From Micromonospora avicenniae (GTDB lineage: Bacteria > Actinomycetota > Actinomycetes > Mycobacteriales > Micromonosporaceae), in contig NZ_FTNF01000027.1 of the NCBI RefSeq assembly GCF_900156065.1, positions 1-64,000 of the forward strand: DNA of 64,000 bases, read 5' to 3'. The position numbers were made by a program, and so were the translations under genes. Shown here one piece after another: positions 41,981 to 50,164 of the stretch (its first letter is position 1; each line of letters starts with the position of its first letter). The notes under the pieces were generated by a model that made no database searches, was not told the origin of the DNA, and saw only the letters and a list, made by a program, of their open reading frames with translations.

Positions 41981-42520
41981 TCAGTCGGGCCAGCCGGCCT
42001 TGTTGTTCACCGACTCGCGGGAGATCCCGGAGCCGGTCTCCGGCCAACTGCCGAACCGCTCCTCGTGCAGGTGCGCGAAGAAATAGCACATCGATTCGCA
42101 TTCGGCGTCCAGCAGGGCCACGGTCGGATCGGCCTTGACCGCCTCGTGGAACTGCTCGCCGAGCGCCACGATGAACCCCCGGGCGTAGAGGAACCCGTCG
42201 TCCGAACCGTCGGTCACCTCGTGGATGTCGGCCCGATCGATGTCGTACAACTTCCGCTCGACCACCCGGTCGAGGTCGGTCAGCTCCGGGCTCGACAGGT
42301 CGGCGGAGAGATCGTGAAGGTTGGCGAGGAACCGGTCGAGCCAGGCGTCGATGGCGTACAGCTCGTGGTCCTCGGCGTCTGGGGCGCGGTCGAGCAACGC
42401 CCGGCGCAGCGCGGCCGGCTCTGGGCCGAGCAACGCCCACGCCGACTCGATCAGGGCCCAGAGTTGCGCCTCGTCGGCGGCGGTCGGCATCGCGCCGACA
42501 GGGTCAACGGTCGTGGTCAC
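41981..42520 (-). CDS. DUF4240 domain protein
   Basis: 179 residues from GTG 42520, which lies six bases after a TACATT box; ATG 42490 is an alternative. DUF4240 pattern: FWxLI-like LWALIESAWALLG, LYAIDAWLDRFLANLHDL near 60-80, and SDDGFLYARGFIVALGEQFHEAV near 106-128, with late ESMCYFFAHLHEERFG. The family is helical and of unknown function, frequent in actinobacteria, sometimes near toxin-immunity genes. Confidence 0.8.
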   Translation of the reverse strand: MTTTVDPVGAMPTAADEAQLWALIESAWALLGPEPAALRRALLDRAPDAEDHELYAIDAWLDRFLANLHDLSADLSSPELTDLDRVVERKLYDIDRADIHEVTDGSDDGFLYARGFIVALGEQFHEAVKADPTVALLDAECESMCYFFAHLHEERFGSWPETGSGISRESVNNKAGWPD

Positions 42521-42526
42521 GGCGGA

Positions 42527-42532
42527 AATGTA
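42527..42532 (-). promoter_or_regulatory. -10 box TACATT for leaderless DUF4240 gene
   Basis: On the minus strand TACATT is followed by six bases and GTG 42520. Confidence 0.45.
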
Positions 42533-42715
42533 GCCATCGGTACCGACAGGAATCCCTGCAATGCGTGCCGCGTGGGTCGACGAGGCGCCCGCCGCGTAGA
42601 CCGGATGGTCCATGCCGCCAGTTCCGCTACGGCATCTACTGAATGCGGAAGGGAAACCGGATGGCCTCTGTTCGAAGCCGCCCGGTAACCTGCCTCGGCC
42701 TGGAAGGGGACTGCG

Positions 42716-43081
42716 GTGAGCGAGACGATGGCCCTGTGGCGGCCGACCGGCCCCACGGAACTGGACCTCGTGCGCGCCTCCGGCTGGAAGGCGTGGCCGC
42801 CACGGCTGCCGGACCAGCCGATCTTCTACCCGGTTCTCAACGAGCAGTACGCGATCATGATCGCCCGGGACTGGAACGTGCCCGCCTCGGGCGTCGGCTT
42901 CGTCACCCGGTTCGAGATCGACAGGGGGTTCGCCGCCAGGTACCCGGTACGGCAGGCCGGTGGCCGCGACATCCTTGAACTGTGGGTGCCGGCCGAGGAA
43001 CTCGAAGAGTTCAACCGGCACATCGTCGGGCTGATCGAGGTCGTCCACGAGTTCCGGGCCGGCAGTGGCGCGCAGGCGTGA
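42716..43081 (+). CDS. small conserved protein of the type annotated ADP-ribosylation/crystallin J1
   Basis: 121 residues from GTG 42716 with AAGGGGA upstream. Conserved-looking core: LVRASGWKAWPPRLPDQPIFYPVLN, YAIMIARDWN, GFVTRFEI and the end ELWVPAEELEEFNRHIVGLIEVV. Short actinobacterial proteins with this sequence carry the name ADP-ribosylation/crystallin J1 in databases, but it has none of the metal-binding motifs of true ADP-ribosylglycohydrolases, so that name says little about function. Convergent with the CdiI-type gene. Confidence 0.7.
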   Translation: MSETMALWRPTGPTELDLVRASGWKAWPPRLPDQPIFYPVLNEQYAIMIARDWNVPASGVGFVTRFEIDRGFAARYPVRQAGGRDILELWVPAEELEEFNRHIVGLIEVVHEFRAGSGAQA

Positions 43082-43090
43082 GCCACGCGC

Positions 43091-43504
43091 TCATCGATTG
43101 AGGAACCGCACGATGGCGTCACGAACCAATCGATCCGGGTCGCGCGGACGGAGGTCAGGGTCGGAGAACGGCGGGCTGGCAACCAGCTCAGTCAGAACGG
43201 TCGCCAGCTGCTTGCGTTCCGCCGCCAGCCTCGACCACGCAGAGTCGGGTAGCCGCAGCACGGTGGCGAGCAGGTCGCCCGGGTGGTAATCGCCCTCCGC
43301 CAACGGATTGCGGAGCAGGACCTGTACGGCGCGGGGCAGCAAGGCCGACACCCCGATCCCTTGCCCGAGCATGATGCGCAGCTCTTCGACAGTGAACGAA
43401 GGTATCGGCTTACGTCGTAGATCGCTGCAACGCCTGACGAGAGAGGTGGCGTCCGGACCGGGGTTCGGCCAGACGTCCCGCTCAAGCTGCTCGATCGTCG
43501 TCAC
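43091..43504 (-). CDS. CdiI-type contact-dependent inhibition immunity protein, orphan
   Basis: 137 residues from GTG 43504, seven bases after a TACCCT box. The core matches proteins annotated as contact-dependent growth inhibition immunity protein: TIEQLERDVWPNPGPDATSLVRRC, RRKPIPSFTVEELRIMLGQGIGVSALLPRAVQVL and AEGDYHPGDLLATVLRLPDSAW. Such proteins block the toxic tip of CdiA-like or polymorphic toxins. No toxin gene lies next to it, so it is an orphan. Confidence 0.8.
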   Translation of the reverse strand: MTTIEQLERDVWPNPGPDATSLVRRCSDLRRKPIPSFTVEELRIMLGQGIGVSALLPRAVQVLLRNPLAEGDYHPGDLLATVLRLPDSAWSRLAAERKQLATVLTELVASPPFSDPDLRPRDPDRLVRDAIVRFLNR

Positions 43505-43511
43505 GGCGATC

Positions 43512-43517
43512 AGGGTA
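43512..43517 (-). promoter_or_regulatory. -10 box TACCCT for leaderless CdiI-type gene
   Basis: On the minus strand TACCCT is followed by seven bases and GTG 43504. Confidence 0.45.
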
Positions 43518-43642
43518 GCCAGCACCGGGATTCGGGCCCGCCGGTCACGGGATGTCGCGGCGTCCGAGCCGGCTCGCGACGTACGCGACGAGCCGGCCTA
43601 CCGTTCGGGCCCGATGGTTCGCGTACCGCTCGGCGCTCGGCC

Positions 43643-43678
43643 GGGGCCTGTCCGGCGGAATCATGCCGGACAGGCCCC
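43643..43678 (-). terminator. hairpin terminator after DUF1062 gene
   Basis: Perfect 14-bp arms GGGGCCTGTCCGGC/GCCGGACAGGCCCC with an eight-base loop, 16 bp beyond the DUF1062 stop. Confidence 0.75.
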
Positions 43679-43694
43679 AGGTCCCGATGGGGGC

Positions 43695-44249
43695 CTAGCT
43701 GTAGCGCTTCAGCGTGAAGGTGAAGTCCCCGGAGAACTTGCCGCCCAACCGGACTGCCGAGACGAGCTTCCCCGCCGTGATCAGTCTTTCGACCTCGGCC
43801 CGCGAAAGACCGCAACCTTCGGCGATCAGTCGCACCGGCCGGACCGGGATCCGCGCCGCGAATCGGACCGAGACGTCGACCACCTCACGGTCCAGGTGAT
43901 CCGATCCGGCGGTGTCGAGGCGCCAGGCGTTGTCCCAGTCGAGGGCGACGCGGTTACGGTGCTGCACGACCGGATCCTGGAGCAGTTCGGCTGTCAGGCC
44001 AAGGTCGTTGTCATGCAGCTGGTCCAGCAGCTCAGGTCGTACGGAGCGCACGTTCGTCCGCTCCAGGATCGTGAGCTTTGCGGTTTCCCCGCAGCCGGCG
44101 CAGAGGACGAGGAGCCAGGCGTCGAGGAGTTTGTGGTTGGCGTTGACGCGAAATTTGCCGCTCGCTCGGAAGTGCTCGGACGTGCACGCGTGGCAGCGGC
44201 GACGAACGAGCGGCAGGCAGGTGGGTACGACCATCCAGTTGTTGAGCAC
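43695..44249 (-). CDS. DUF1062 family protein
   Basis: 184 residues from GTG 44249; ATG 44234 is in frame. Typical DUF1062 start: WMVVPTCLPLVRRRCHAC, then KFRVNANHKLLDAWLLVLCAGCGETAKLTILER, with two Cys pairs (CHAC, CAGC) that probably bind zinc. The C-terminal part holds a DNA-binding-like SRAEVERLITAGKLVSAVRLGGK segment reminiscent of RNA-binding S4 domains. Function unknown. Single gene with its own terminator. Confidence 0.85.
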   Translation of the reverse strand: MLNNWMVVPTCLPLVRRRCHACTSEHFRASGKFRVNANHKLLDAWLLVLCAGCGETAKLTILERTNVRSVRPELLDQLHDNDLGLTAELLQDPVVQHRNRVALDWDNAWRLDTAGSDHLDREVVDVSVRFAARIPVRPVRLIAEGCGLSRAEVERLITAGKLVSAVRLGGKFSGDFTFTLKRYS

Positions 44250-44453
44250 AGAAGCACACCGGTTTCAGTGAGAAGTCCGCAGCAAGAAGGAGCGCGGCGC
44301 AGATGCGCGACGCGCGACAAATCAGCGCTCGGGAGGTCTCACAGGGTGTACAACGGCATGTCCTCGGCTAGACGACTCGATCCGGCAGCACGCTAGCGAC
44401 GCACGGCGGCGCTGCGCCATCGACTTTTCGAGCGCCGGTGTCGATCTCGACTG

Positions 44454-45422
44454 TCAGCGTCGGGTGCGGTCGAGGTCTTCGCCGCTGTGGCGTGGGGTCG
44501 TCGCCCAGGACGGGCGCCAGGCGGGCGTGGGAGGCGGAGACAGGTGTCCTAAGTGGTCGATGATCGCCCGGAGCCCCGGGTGCGGATTCTCTCGGCGCAG
44601 GATGAGCGAGAGCGGGTACGAGAGCGCCGGGTTCACGATCGGGATGCGGCGCAGGTCGTGGTTCGCCGGCCAGACGTACCGGTCGCGCGAGCCGACGAGG
44701 GTTGCCACGTCCGCGGAGTCCGCCAGGATGTCGAGGAGCACCTCGTTGCCGAAGTTCGGGCCTGCGGCGTCGATGCGGAGGTCGAAGTCGGTGGCGAGCT
44801 GGTCGTAGAACTCCGCCCATTCGCTTCGCGGCGCGATCCCCGGCACCCAGATCCGGTGCCGCCGCAGCTGGGACGGTGTCAGTGTTCGTGCGGAGGCGAG
44901 CGGGTGCCGCGGGCCGACCAGGAGCTCCAGCGGGGAGTCGAACGCGTGGACCATTCGCACGTCGTGCGGCAGGGTGGCCGGGTCGGTGACCGAGCGGAAC
45001 GAGGCGTCGATGTCGCCCGCCTGGACGGCGGCGACCGCCACGCGTGGGTCGTTGACCCTGAGGGTCACCACGTCGAGGTCGATCTCCGGATGTGACCGCC
45101 AGTAGTCGTGCAGGACGACTGCCTGTGCGGATCGCAGGCCGAGCACGTCGATGCGTAGGGCTCGCGAGCCCGGCTTGATCGCGGTGATGGCGCGATCGAC
45201 GCCGGCGATGATGTTCCGGGCGTGCGGCAGGAAGGCTTGCCCGTCGAGGGTCAGTTCGACCCCTCGGGCGGTGCGGGTGAACAGGCGGACGTCGAGTTCG
45301 CGTTCGAGGCTCGCGATCCGCTTCGAGACGGCCTGTTGCGTCACGCCGAGTTCGTCGGCCGCGCGTTGCAGCTGTCCGAGTTCGGCGGCGCGGACGAACG
45401 ATCGCATCGCCTCGGTATCCAC
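44454..45422 (-). CDS. LysR family transcriptional regulator
   Basis: 322 residues from GTG 45422, set by a TATGCT box six bases upstream. N-terminal LysR helix-turn-helix (AMRSFVRAAELGQLQRAADELGVTQQAVSKRIASLERELDVRLFTR) and a periplasmic-binding-like effector domain (about 90-300: LRIDVLGLRSAQAVVLHDYWRSHPEI-type strand). It is divergent from an MFS exporter gene across 123 bp that carries inverted repeats, so it very likely controls that transporter in response to a compound the transporter expels. Confidence 0.9.
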   Translation of the reverse strand: MDTEAMRSFVRAAELGQLQRAADELGVTQQAVSKRIASLERELDVRLFTRTARGVELTLDGQAFLPHARNIIAGVDRAITAIKPGSRALRIDVLGLRSAQAVVLHDYWRSHPEIDLDVVTLRVNDPRVAVAAVQAGDIDASFRSVTDPATLPHDVRMVHAFDSPLELLVGPRHPLASARTLTPSQLRRHRIWVPGIAPRSEWAEFYDQLATDFDLRIDAAGPNFGNEVLLDILADSADVATLVGSRDRYVWPANHDLRRIPIVNPALSYPLSLILRRENPHPGLRAIIDHLGHLSPPPTPAWRPSWATTPRHSGEDLDRTRR

Positions 45423-45428
45423 TGATCC

Positions 45429-45434
45429 AGCATA
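45429..45434 (-). promoter_or_regulatory. -10 box TATGCT for leaderless LysR gene
   Basis: On the minus strand TATGCT is followed by six bases and GTG 45422. Confidence 0.45.
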
Positions 45435-45440
45435 CGTAGG

Positions 45441-45542
45441 GACAACCGATGGTTGTGGCTCGCCCGGGAGCCGGTTGTTTGCTCCCGGGGCGGCGCGGCC
45501 GGTGTGATGCAGCGACCCGAACATCGGTTGTCGCGAGGGGGT
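45441..45542. promoter_or_regulatory. LysR-type operator candidates in divergent promoter region
   Basis: ACAACC-GAT-GGTTGT (45442-45456) is a perfect 6-bp inverted repeat. The 11-mer GACAACCGATG at 45441-45451 recurs inverted as CATCGGTTGTC at 45532-45542, next to the MFS start. Two related sites flanking a divergent promoter are typical for LysR regulators. Confidence 0.6.
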
Positions 45543-45545
45543 CGC

Positions 45546-46793
45546 ATGCGCGTGCGGTTGGGACGCGATTTCGGTCGGCTGTGGTCGGCCTACGCCGTCA
45601 GTACCTACGGCACGTGGCTCGCCTTCGGCGCGTTTCCGCTGATCGCGGTCGACGTGCTGGACGCGCCGGCATTCGCCGTGTCGCTCCTGGAGGCGGCCGG
45701 GCTCGCCGTCGCCGCGGTCGTCGCGTACCCGCTCGGGCCGTGGGTCGAGCACCGGGCGAAACGTCCGGTGATGATCGCGATGGACCTGGTCCGGTTCGTC
45801 GCGATGGCGAGTGTCCCGATCGCGTACGTCCTCGGCCTGCTCTCGTACGGTCAACTGCTGGTTGTGTCGGTCGTCTCCGGGGCCGCGAGCATCGCCTTCA
45901 GCGCCGCCTCCGGCGCGTACCTGAAGTATCTCGTCCGCGGGGATCACCTCCTGGTCGCGAGCGGGAGATTCGAGGGCACGAGCTGGGTGGCGACCGCGGC
46001 GGGCCCGCCCCTCGGTGGTGCGCTCGTCGGGTTGCTCGGTCCGGTCGCCACCGTCATGGCCGACGCCTTCAGCTACCTGCTGTCCGCGCTCGGTGTCCTC
46101 CGCATCCGCGGCGGCGACGTCGCGGCACCGCGCGACCTCGCCCCCGGGCTGTCCGGAGGCGACCTGCTCGGCGGCTGGCGCTTCATCGTCCGCGACCACG
46201 CCCTGAGGCGCCTGTTCCTCAACTCGATCCTGGTCGGCGGCCTGATCATGGCCACGGCCCCGCTCCTGGCCGTCCTCCTGCTGGGCCAGTACCACTTTCC
46301 GGCCTGGCAGTACGGTCTCGCCTTCGGCATCCCGGCACTCGGTGGGTTCGTGGGCGCCCGCCTCTCCGCGCGTCTCGTGACCCGCTACGGCCGCTACCGA
46401 ACCATGATCGTCTTCGGCTGGCTGCGGTCGCTCTTCCCACTCGGTCTCGCGTTCGTCCAGCCCGGCATCTCCGGGCTACTCACCGTGATCATCGTCGAGG
46501 GTCTGCTGGTCACCTGCATGGGCGTGTTCAACCCGATCTACGCGACGGAACGCCTGCAACGGACTCCTGCGAATTTCACCGCCCAGGTCTTGAGCACCTG
46601 GAGCGCCGCCGGCAAACTCCTGCAGGCTGCCCTGATGGTGGTCTGGGGCATCCTCGCCTCACTCACCAGCCCGCTGGCCGCGATCACCATGTCCGGCGTT
46701 CTCCTGCTCGCCACCCCGCTGCTGCTGCCCAACCGGAGACAGTTGTCCGCCGCCGATCCCGTCGGCTCGGCCGAAGCCGTCCGGGTCGCGTGA
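45546..46793 (+). CDS. MFS transporter
   Basis: 415 residues from ATG 45546 with GAGGGGG upstream. About twelve membrane helices in two halves; FGRLWSAYAVSTYGTWLAFGAFPLIAV opens the first and the loop YPLGPWVEHRAKRPVMIAMDLVRF is the MFS cytoplasmic motif A variant (DRxxRR-type, here EHRAKRP). The MFS_3-like layout is typical of drug or metabolite exporters. Divergent LysR regulator implies substrate-induced expression. The substrate is unknown. Confidence 0.85.
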   Translation: MRVRLGRDFGRLWSAYAVSTYGTWLAFGAFPLIAVDVLDAPAFAVSLLEAAGLAVAAVVAYPLGPWVEHRAKRPVMIAMDLVRFVAMASVPIAYVLGLLSYGQLLVVSVVSGAASIAFSAASGAYLKYLVRGDHLLVASGRFEGTSWVATAAGPPLGGALVGLLGPVATVMADAFSYLLSALGVLRIRGGDVAAPRDLAPGLSGGDLLGGWRFIVRDHALRRLFLNSILVGGLIMATAPLLAVLLLGQYHFPAWQYGLAFGIPALGGFVGARLSARLVTRYGRYRTMIVFGWLRSLFPLGLAFVQPGISGLLTVIIVEGLLVTCMGVFNPIYATERLQRTPANFTAQVLSTWSAAGKLLQAALMVVWGILASLTSPLAAITMSGVLLLATPLLLPNRRQLSAADPVGSAEAVRVA

Positions 46794-46831
46794 CGCGCCG
46801 GCCCACCGCACAGCGGGTCCACGGCGGAGGG

Positions 46832-48571
46832 TCACTCGTACATCAGGTGCGTCATCATTCCGGCGTCGGCGTGCGGCAGGTTGTGGCAGTGGTTGGCCCA
46901 CACCCCGGGGTTGTCGGCGCGGAACGCCACCTCCCAGACCTCACCGGGGCGTACGTCGAACGAGTCGAGCCACAACGGGCTTCCGATCGCCGGTCTGCCG
47001 TCGCGGGAGAGCACCAGGACGTGATGGCCGTGCAGATGCCACGGGTGCACCACCAGTGACCGGTTCACGATGGTGAACTTGACGACGTCGCCGAGGCGTA
47101 CGACCTGGGGTGGGATGTCGGGATCGGCCGCGCCGTTGACGGTGTGGGCGTACCGGGGGAGCAGCCCGTGCAGGTCGAGGCCCCGATCGAGGACGAGGTC
47201 GAACCTCTTGTCGAACCGGGAGAAGGGCACCGGAGAGCTTGCGCCGTAGGTGAGCGGGTCCAGCGCGGGCCACTCGCCTGTCGCCGTCGACACCGGTCCG
47301 GTCGAGTAGACCGCCCGCCCGTCGACGAACAGCGCCACCGGGGCGGCTGGCGCGGTGAACACCAGGTCGTAGCGGCCCCCGGCCGGGATCAGCACGGCGG
47401 TGTCCACGAGGGGCGTCGGTCCGTGCAGGTCGTACCCGTCGATCGCGGCGACCCGGAACGAGGTGCCGGCCAGGGCGTACCGGTGCGTGGTGCTGTCGGT
47501 GTTGATCAGCCGCAGCCGGACCGGCGTGCCCGCCTCGATCGGCTCCGTCGTCGGCTCGGGCAGCGGGAGACCCGCCAGGGTGTGCACCGGCACCGTGACG
47601 TCGACACCGGTCGCCGGTGCCGGGCGTACCACCAGGACGCCGTAGAGCCCCATCCGCACGCCGACGTCGGACACCGAATGCGTGTGGTACCAGTACGTGC
47701 CGACCTGGTCGGCGGTGAACCGGTAGACGAACTCCTGGCCGGGCAGCACCGCCTCCTGGGTGATGCCGGGCACCCCGTCCTGGCTGTTCGGCACGTCGTA
47801 GCCGTGCCAGTGCAGGGTCACACCCCGCTCGATGTCCCGGTTGCGCAAGGTCACCTCCAGAACGTCGCCGACGGTGGCGGTCAGCTCCGGCCCGGGAACC
47901 TGCCCGTTGAAGGCCCACGCCGCGACGGCACGGCCGCTCACGTTCACCGTGGTGGTCCCCGCCGTCAGGGTGACCCGGCGGGTCGGTTCGCCCACGGTCC
48001 GGGTGTCCGGATAGTCGTGATCGTGGGGTACGCCGGAAGCCGGGTTCGGGGCGACGGCCAGCCCGGTCCCGGTCACCAGCGCCGCGACCCCCACCGCGAG
48101 GACCGTCCGGGACACCGTGCCCGACGGACGCGGCCCGAGAACGCGCCACGTCACCGCGGTCGCCGCGGCGACTCCGGCGACGGCGAGCAGTCCCGCGCCC
48201 GCCGACGCCGGGTAGCCGTGCAGGACCGTCACGAGCAGGGCGCTGCTCACGGCGTACCCGGCGAAGAGGAGCGGAACCGCGACGGACCGGATGTCGCGCG
48301 GGGCCCGCAGCAGCCGCGGTCCGGCGACGACCACCGCCGCGAGCGACAGCGGGGCGGCGATGAGGATCTTCTCCGCGGCGAACCACCAGCCGGCGCGGGC
48401 CAGCGCGACGATGGTGATCGCCCGGGCGAGGGTGGCGACCAGCGCGAAGGTGGCGAGTCCCAGCGCGAGCGGGCGGCGCCGGGCGGCCGCGGTGGCGCCG
48501 CCGCCCAGCCACCCGGCGGCGGCGAGGACCGCGATGACCAGGTCGGCCGCGATCAGCGAGCCGCTGGTCAT
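46832..48571 (-). CDS. multicopper oxidase fused to an N-terminal membrane domain
   Basis: 579 residues from ATG 48571, overlapping the DUF6220 stop by four bases. Residues about 1-175 form five to six membrane helices. The remaining part is a cupredoxin-type multicopper oxidase with all four copper motifs: HWHG near 252, YWYHTHS near 296, HPWHLHGHHVLV near 507 and HCHNLPHADAGMM near 559. Type 1, 2 and 3 ligands are thus complete, so it should oxidise Cu(I), phenols or metals with O2 at the outer membrane face. Fusion to a multi-span domain is uncommon. It is the last gene of a three-gene operon. Confidence 0.88.
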   Translation of the reverse strand: MTSGSLIAADLVIAVLAAAGWLGGGATAAARRRPLALGLATFALVATLARAITIVALARAGWWFAAEKILIAAPLSLAAVVVAGPRLLRAPRDIRSVAVPLLFAGYAVSSALLVTVLHGYPASAGAGLLAVAGVAAATAVTWRVLGPRPSGTVSRTVLAVGVAALVTGTGLAVAPNPASGVPHDHDYPDTRTVGEPTRRVTLTAGTTTVNVSGRAVAAWAFNGQVPGPELTATVGDVLEVTLRNRDIERGVTLHWHGYDVPNSQDGVPGITQEAVLPGQEFVYRFTADQVGTYWYHTHSVSDVGVRMGLYGVLVVRPAPATGVDVTVPVHTLAGLPLPEPTTEPIEAGTPVRLRLINTDSTTHRYALAGTSFRVAAIDGYDLHGPTPLVDTAVLIPAGGRYDLVFTAPAAPVALFVDGRAVYSTGPVSTATGEWPALDPLTYGASSPVPFSRFDKRFDLVLDRGLDLHGLLPRYAHTVNGAADPDIPPQVVRLGDVVKFTIVNRSLVVHPWHLHGHHVLVLSRDGRPAIGSPLWLDSFDVRPGEVWEVAFRADNPGVWANHCHNLPHADAGMMTHLMYE

Positions 48572-49020
48572 GCCGGCTCCCCTTCCCGGACGGGCACGCT
48601 GGCGGGGACGGCCGGGGCCGGGTTGGCCAGCTCGCGCGATCCCCGGTGGAGGCCCACCACCACGTGTACCGCGACGATTCCGTTGACCGCGTGCAGCCCG
48701 GCGATGGTCAGGCCGACCGGGGTGCTGGCGCCCGCCGCGTCGGTGAAGGCGTTCGCGAACATGGCGAGCAGCGCCTGTAGGACGACGAGGCCGAGCGGCA
48801 GGACCGCCAGTCCGATGAGCCGGCCTGGCGCCTTCGCGAGCACCGCGAGCAGGATGGTGAGCAGGGTGAGGACGGGAATGACCGCCATCCCGTTGAGGCT
48901 GTGCAGGCTGTACGCGCCGTCATCCGCGGGTTTCGTGAACGCGCCCACGGCGGCGAAGACGAACTGCAGGGCGAACGCGACGAGCAGCAGCAGGCTGACG
49001 ACGACCAGGGTCTTGCGCAT
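48568..49020 (-). CDS. DUF6220-like four-helix membrane protein
   Basis: 150 residues from ATG 49020 with AGGAGGTC eight bases upstream. Four membrane helices; LHSLNGMAVIPVLTLL near residues 38-54 and GLHAVNGIVAVHVVVGLHRGS near 108-128 place histidines at membrane edges, the pattern I associate with DUF6220. This could be a haem or quinone contact, but no proof exists. It is translationally coupled to the multicopper oxidase gene. Confidence 0.65.
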   Translation of the reverse strand: MRKTLVVVSLLLLVAFALQFVFAAVGAFTKPADDGAYSLHSLNGMAVIPVLTLLTILLAVLAKAPGRLIGLAVLPLGLVVLQALLAMFANAFTDAAGASTPVGLTIAGLHAVNGIVAVHVVVGLHRGSRELANPAPAVPASVPVREGEPA

Positions 49021-49031
49021 TTGTCGACCTC

Positions 49032-50021
49032 CTAGAGCTGAGCCGGGGACAGGGTCTGGGCGACGTGGTCGGTGGCCGTGATCGCGCCGTAGGCGACCAG
49101 CCGCACGAGGTCGGCGTCGTCCGGATGGGACAGCCGCCAGAGGGCGACGTCGCCGTCGCGGATCGCGCCGGGTGCGAACGCCGCCAGCAGTGCTAGCCGT
49201 GTCCCCACGCGGTCCGTGCCGGGCAGGTCCCGGATCAGGTCGGCGACCCACTCCGCGGGGCGGGCCGGATGCCGTCCGTCCTCCCAGCGCACGGTCGCCG
49301 TGACGGTCTGACGGCCCACGTCGCCCAGCAGGTCTCCGCCTCGTCGGGCGACGTCCCGCAGCGACGCGTACGCCAGGCCGACCGGGGTGTTCCCGGCCCA
49401 GGCCGGTGGCGGCGTCGAGGTGGCACCGAGCAGCGGGAGGCTACGGCCGGGCTCCTTCGGCTCCCGCGCCGTCCTGGCGTAGAGCCGGCCCCCGACCGAT
49501 CGGACCATCGGGGAACGTTGCAGGCCGCCGGGGAGCAGATCCGGGTCGAGCAGCGCCGAGACGATGCGGTTGATGAAGTGGAAGGCGAGCGCCGTGCCGG
49601 TGACCTCCGGACGGTACGGGCTGGCCCAGTCGGCGGCCTCCGGGGTGCGGCTGGCCTCGGCCCAGGCGGCGAGCGCGGCGTGCCTCGGGTCGGGTGGTGG
49701 TCCGCCCCGGGCGACGACCTCGGCCAGTTCGTGCTCGCCGAGTGCGTGCAGCAGCATCACGTGGGCGTCGACGCAGAACCGGCAGCGGTTGGCCCGCGAC
49801 ACCACCGCCGCGACGAGCTCGCGGTCGACCCGCGACGTGTCCCCGGCGAGCAGGGTCTCACGCATCAGCGCCCACGTCGCGGCCAGCAGCTCCGGCACGG
49901 CGGACAGGGCCTGGAAGGTGGGCGCCGGCCCGATGAACTCCTCGCGCAACTGCCCGTAGACCTCCGCGGTCAGGTCGGTCGCCGTCTTCGCCGGCACGGG
50001 AGTGAAGAAGCGGTATGTCAT
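49032..50021 (-). CDS. AhpD-like (carboxymuconolactone decarboxylase family) protein
   Basis: 329 residues from ATG 50021. AhpD/CMD helical core with the redox motif SRANRCRFCVDAHVMLLHALG near residues 75-95 (CxxC followed by DxH), duplicated weakly in the second half without cysteines. AhpD uses this CxxC to reduce peroxiredoxins or peroxides. First gene of the AhpD-DUF6220-MCO operon; only 11 bp separate it from the next. A palindromic operator lies upstream, facing a NarL-type two-component system. Confidence 0.8.
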   Translation of the reverse strand: MTYRFFTPVPAKTATDLTAEVYGQLREEFIGPAPTFQALSAVPELLAATWALMRETLLAGDTSRVDRELVAAVVSRANRCRFCVDAHVMLLHALGEHELAEVVARGGPPPDPRHAALAAWAEASRTPEAADWASPYRPEVTGTALAFHFINRIVSALLDPDLLPGGLQRSPMVRSVGGRLYARTAREPKEPGRSLPLLGATSTPPPAWAGNTPVGLAYASLRDVARRGGDLLGDVGRQTVTATVRWEDGRHPARPAEWVADLIRDLPGTDRVGTRLALLAAFAPGAIRDGDVALWRLSHPDDADLVRLVAYGAITATDHVAQTLSPAQL

Positions 50022-50085
50022 GGGATCGATGCTCGCGTCGGCGGTCCGGGAAGACGTCGTGCCACCGCAGGCACTTGGATGCCCG

Positions 50086-50109
50086 CAGGTACCACGTCCG
50101 CGGTACCTG
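50086..50109. promoter_or_regulatory. palindromic operator in divergent promoter region
   Basis: CAGGTACC-8 nt-GGTACCTG, perfect arms. It lies midway between the starts of the AhpD-like gene (minus) and the histidine kinase gene (plus). Binding by the LuxR-type response regulator is likely but inferred. Confidence 0.6.
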
Positions 50110-50152
50110 TCATCTACTGCGGACGCAGGATGTTTCCTGATGACGGCCGATC

Positions 50153-50158
50153 TACAGT
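50153..50158 (+). promoter_or_regulatory. -10 box TACAGT for leaderless histidine kinase gene
   Basis: TACAGT lies six bases before ATG 50165 without a Shine-Dalgarno. Confidence 0.45.
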
Positions 50159-50164
50159 GCGTTC

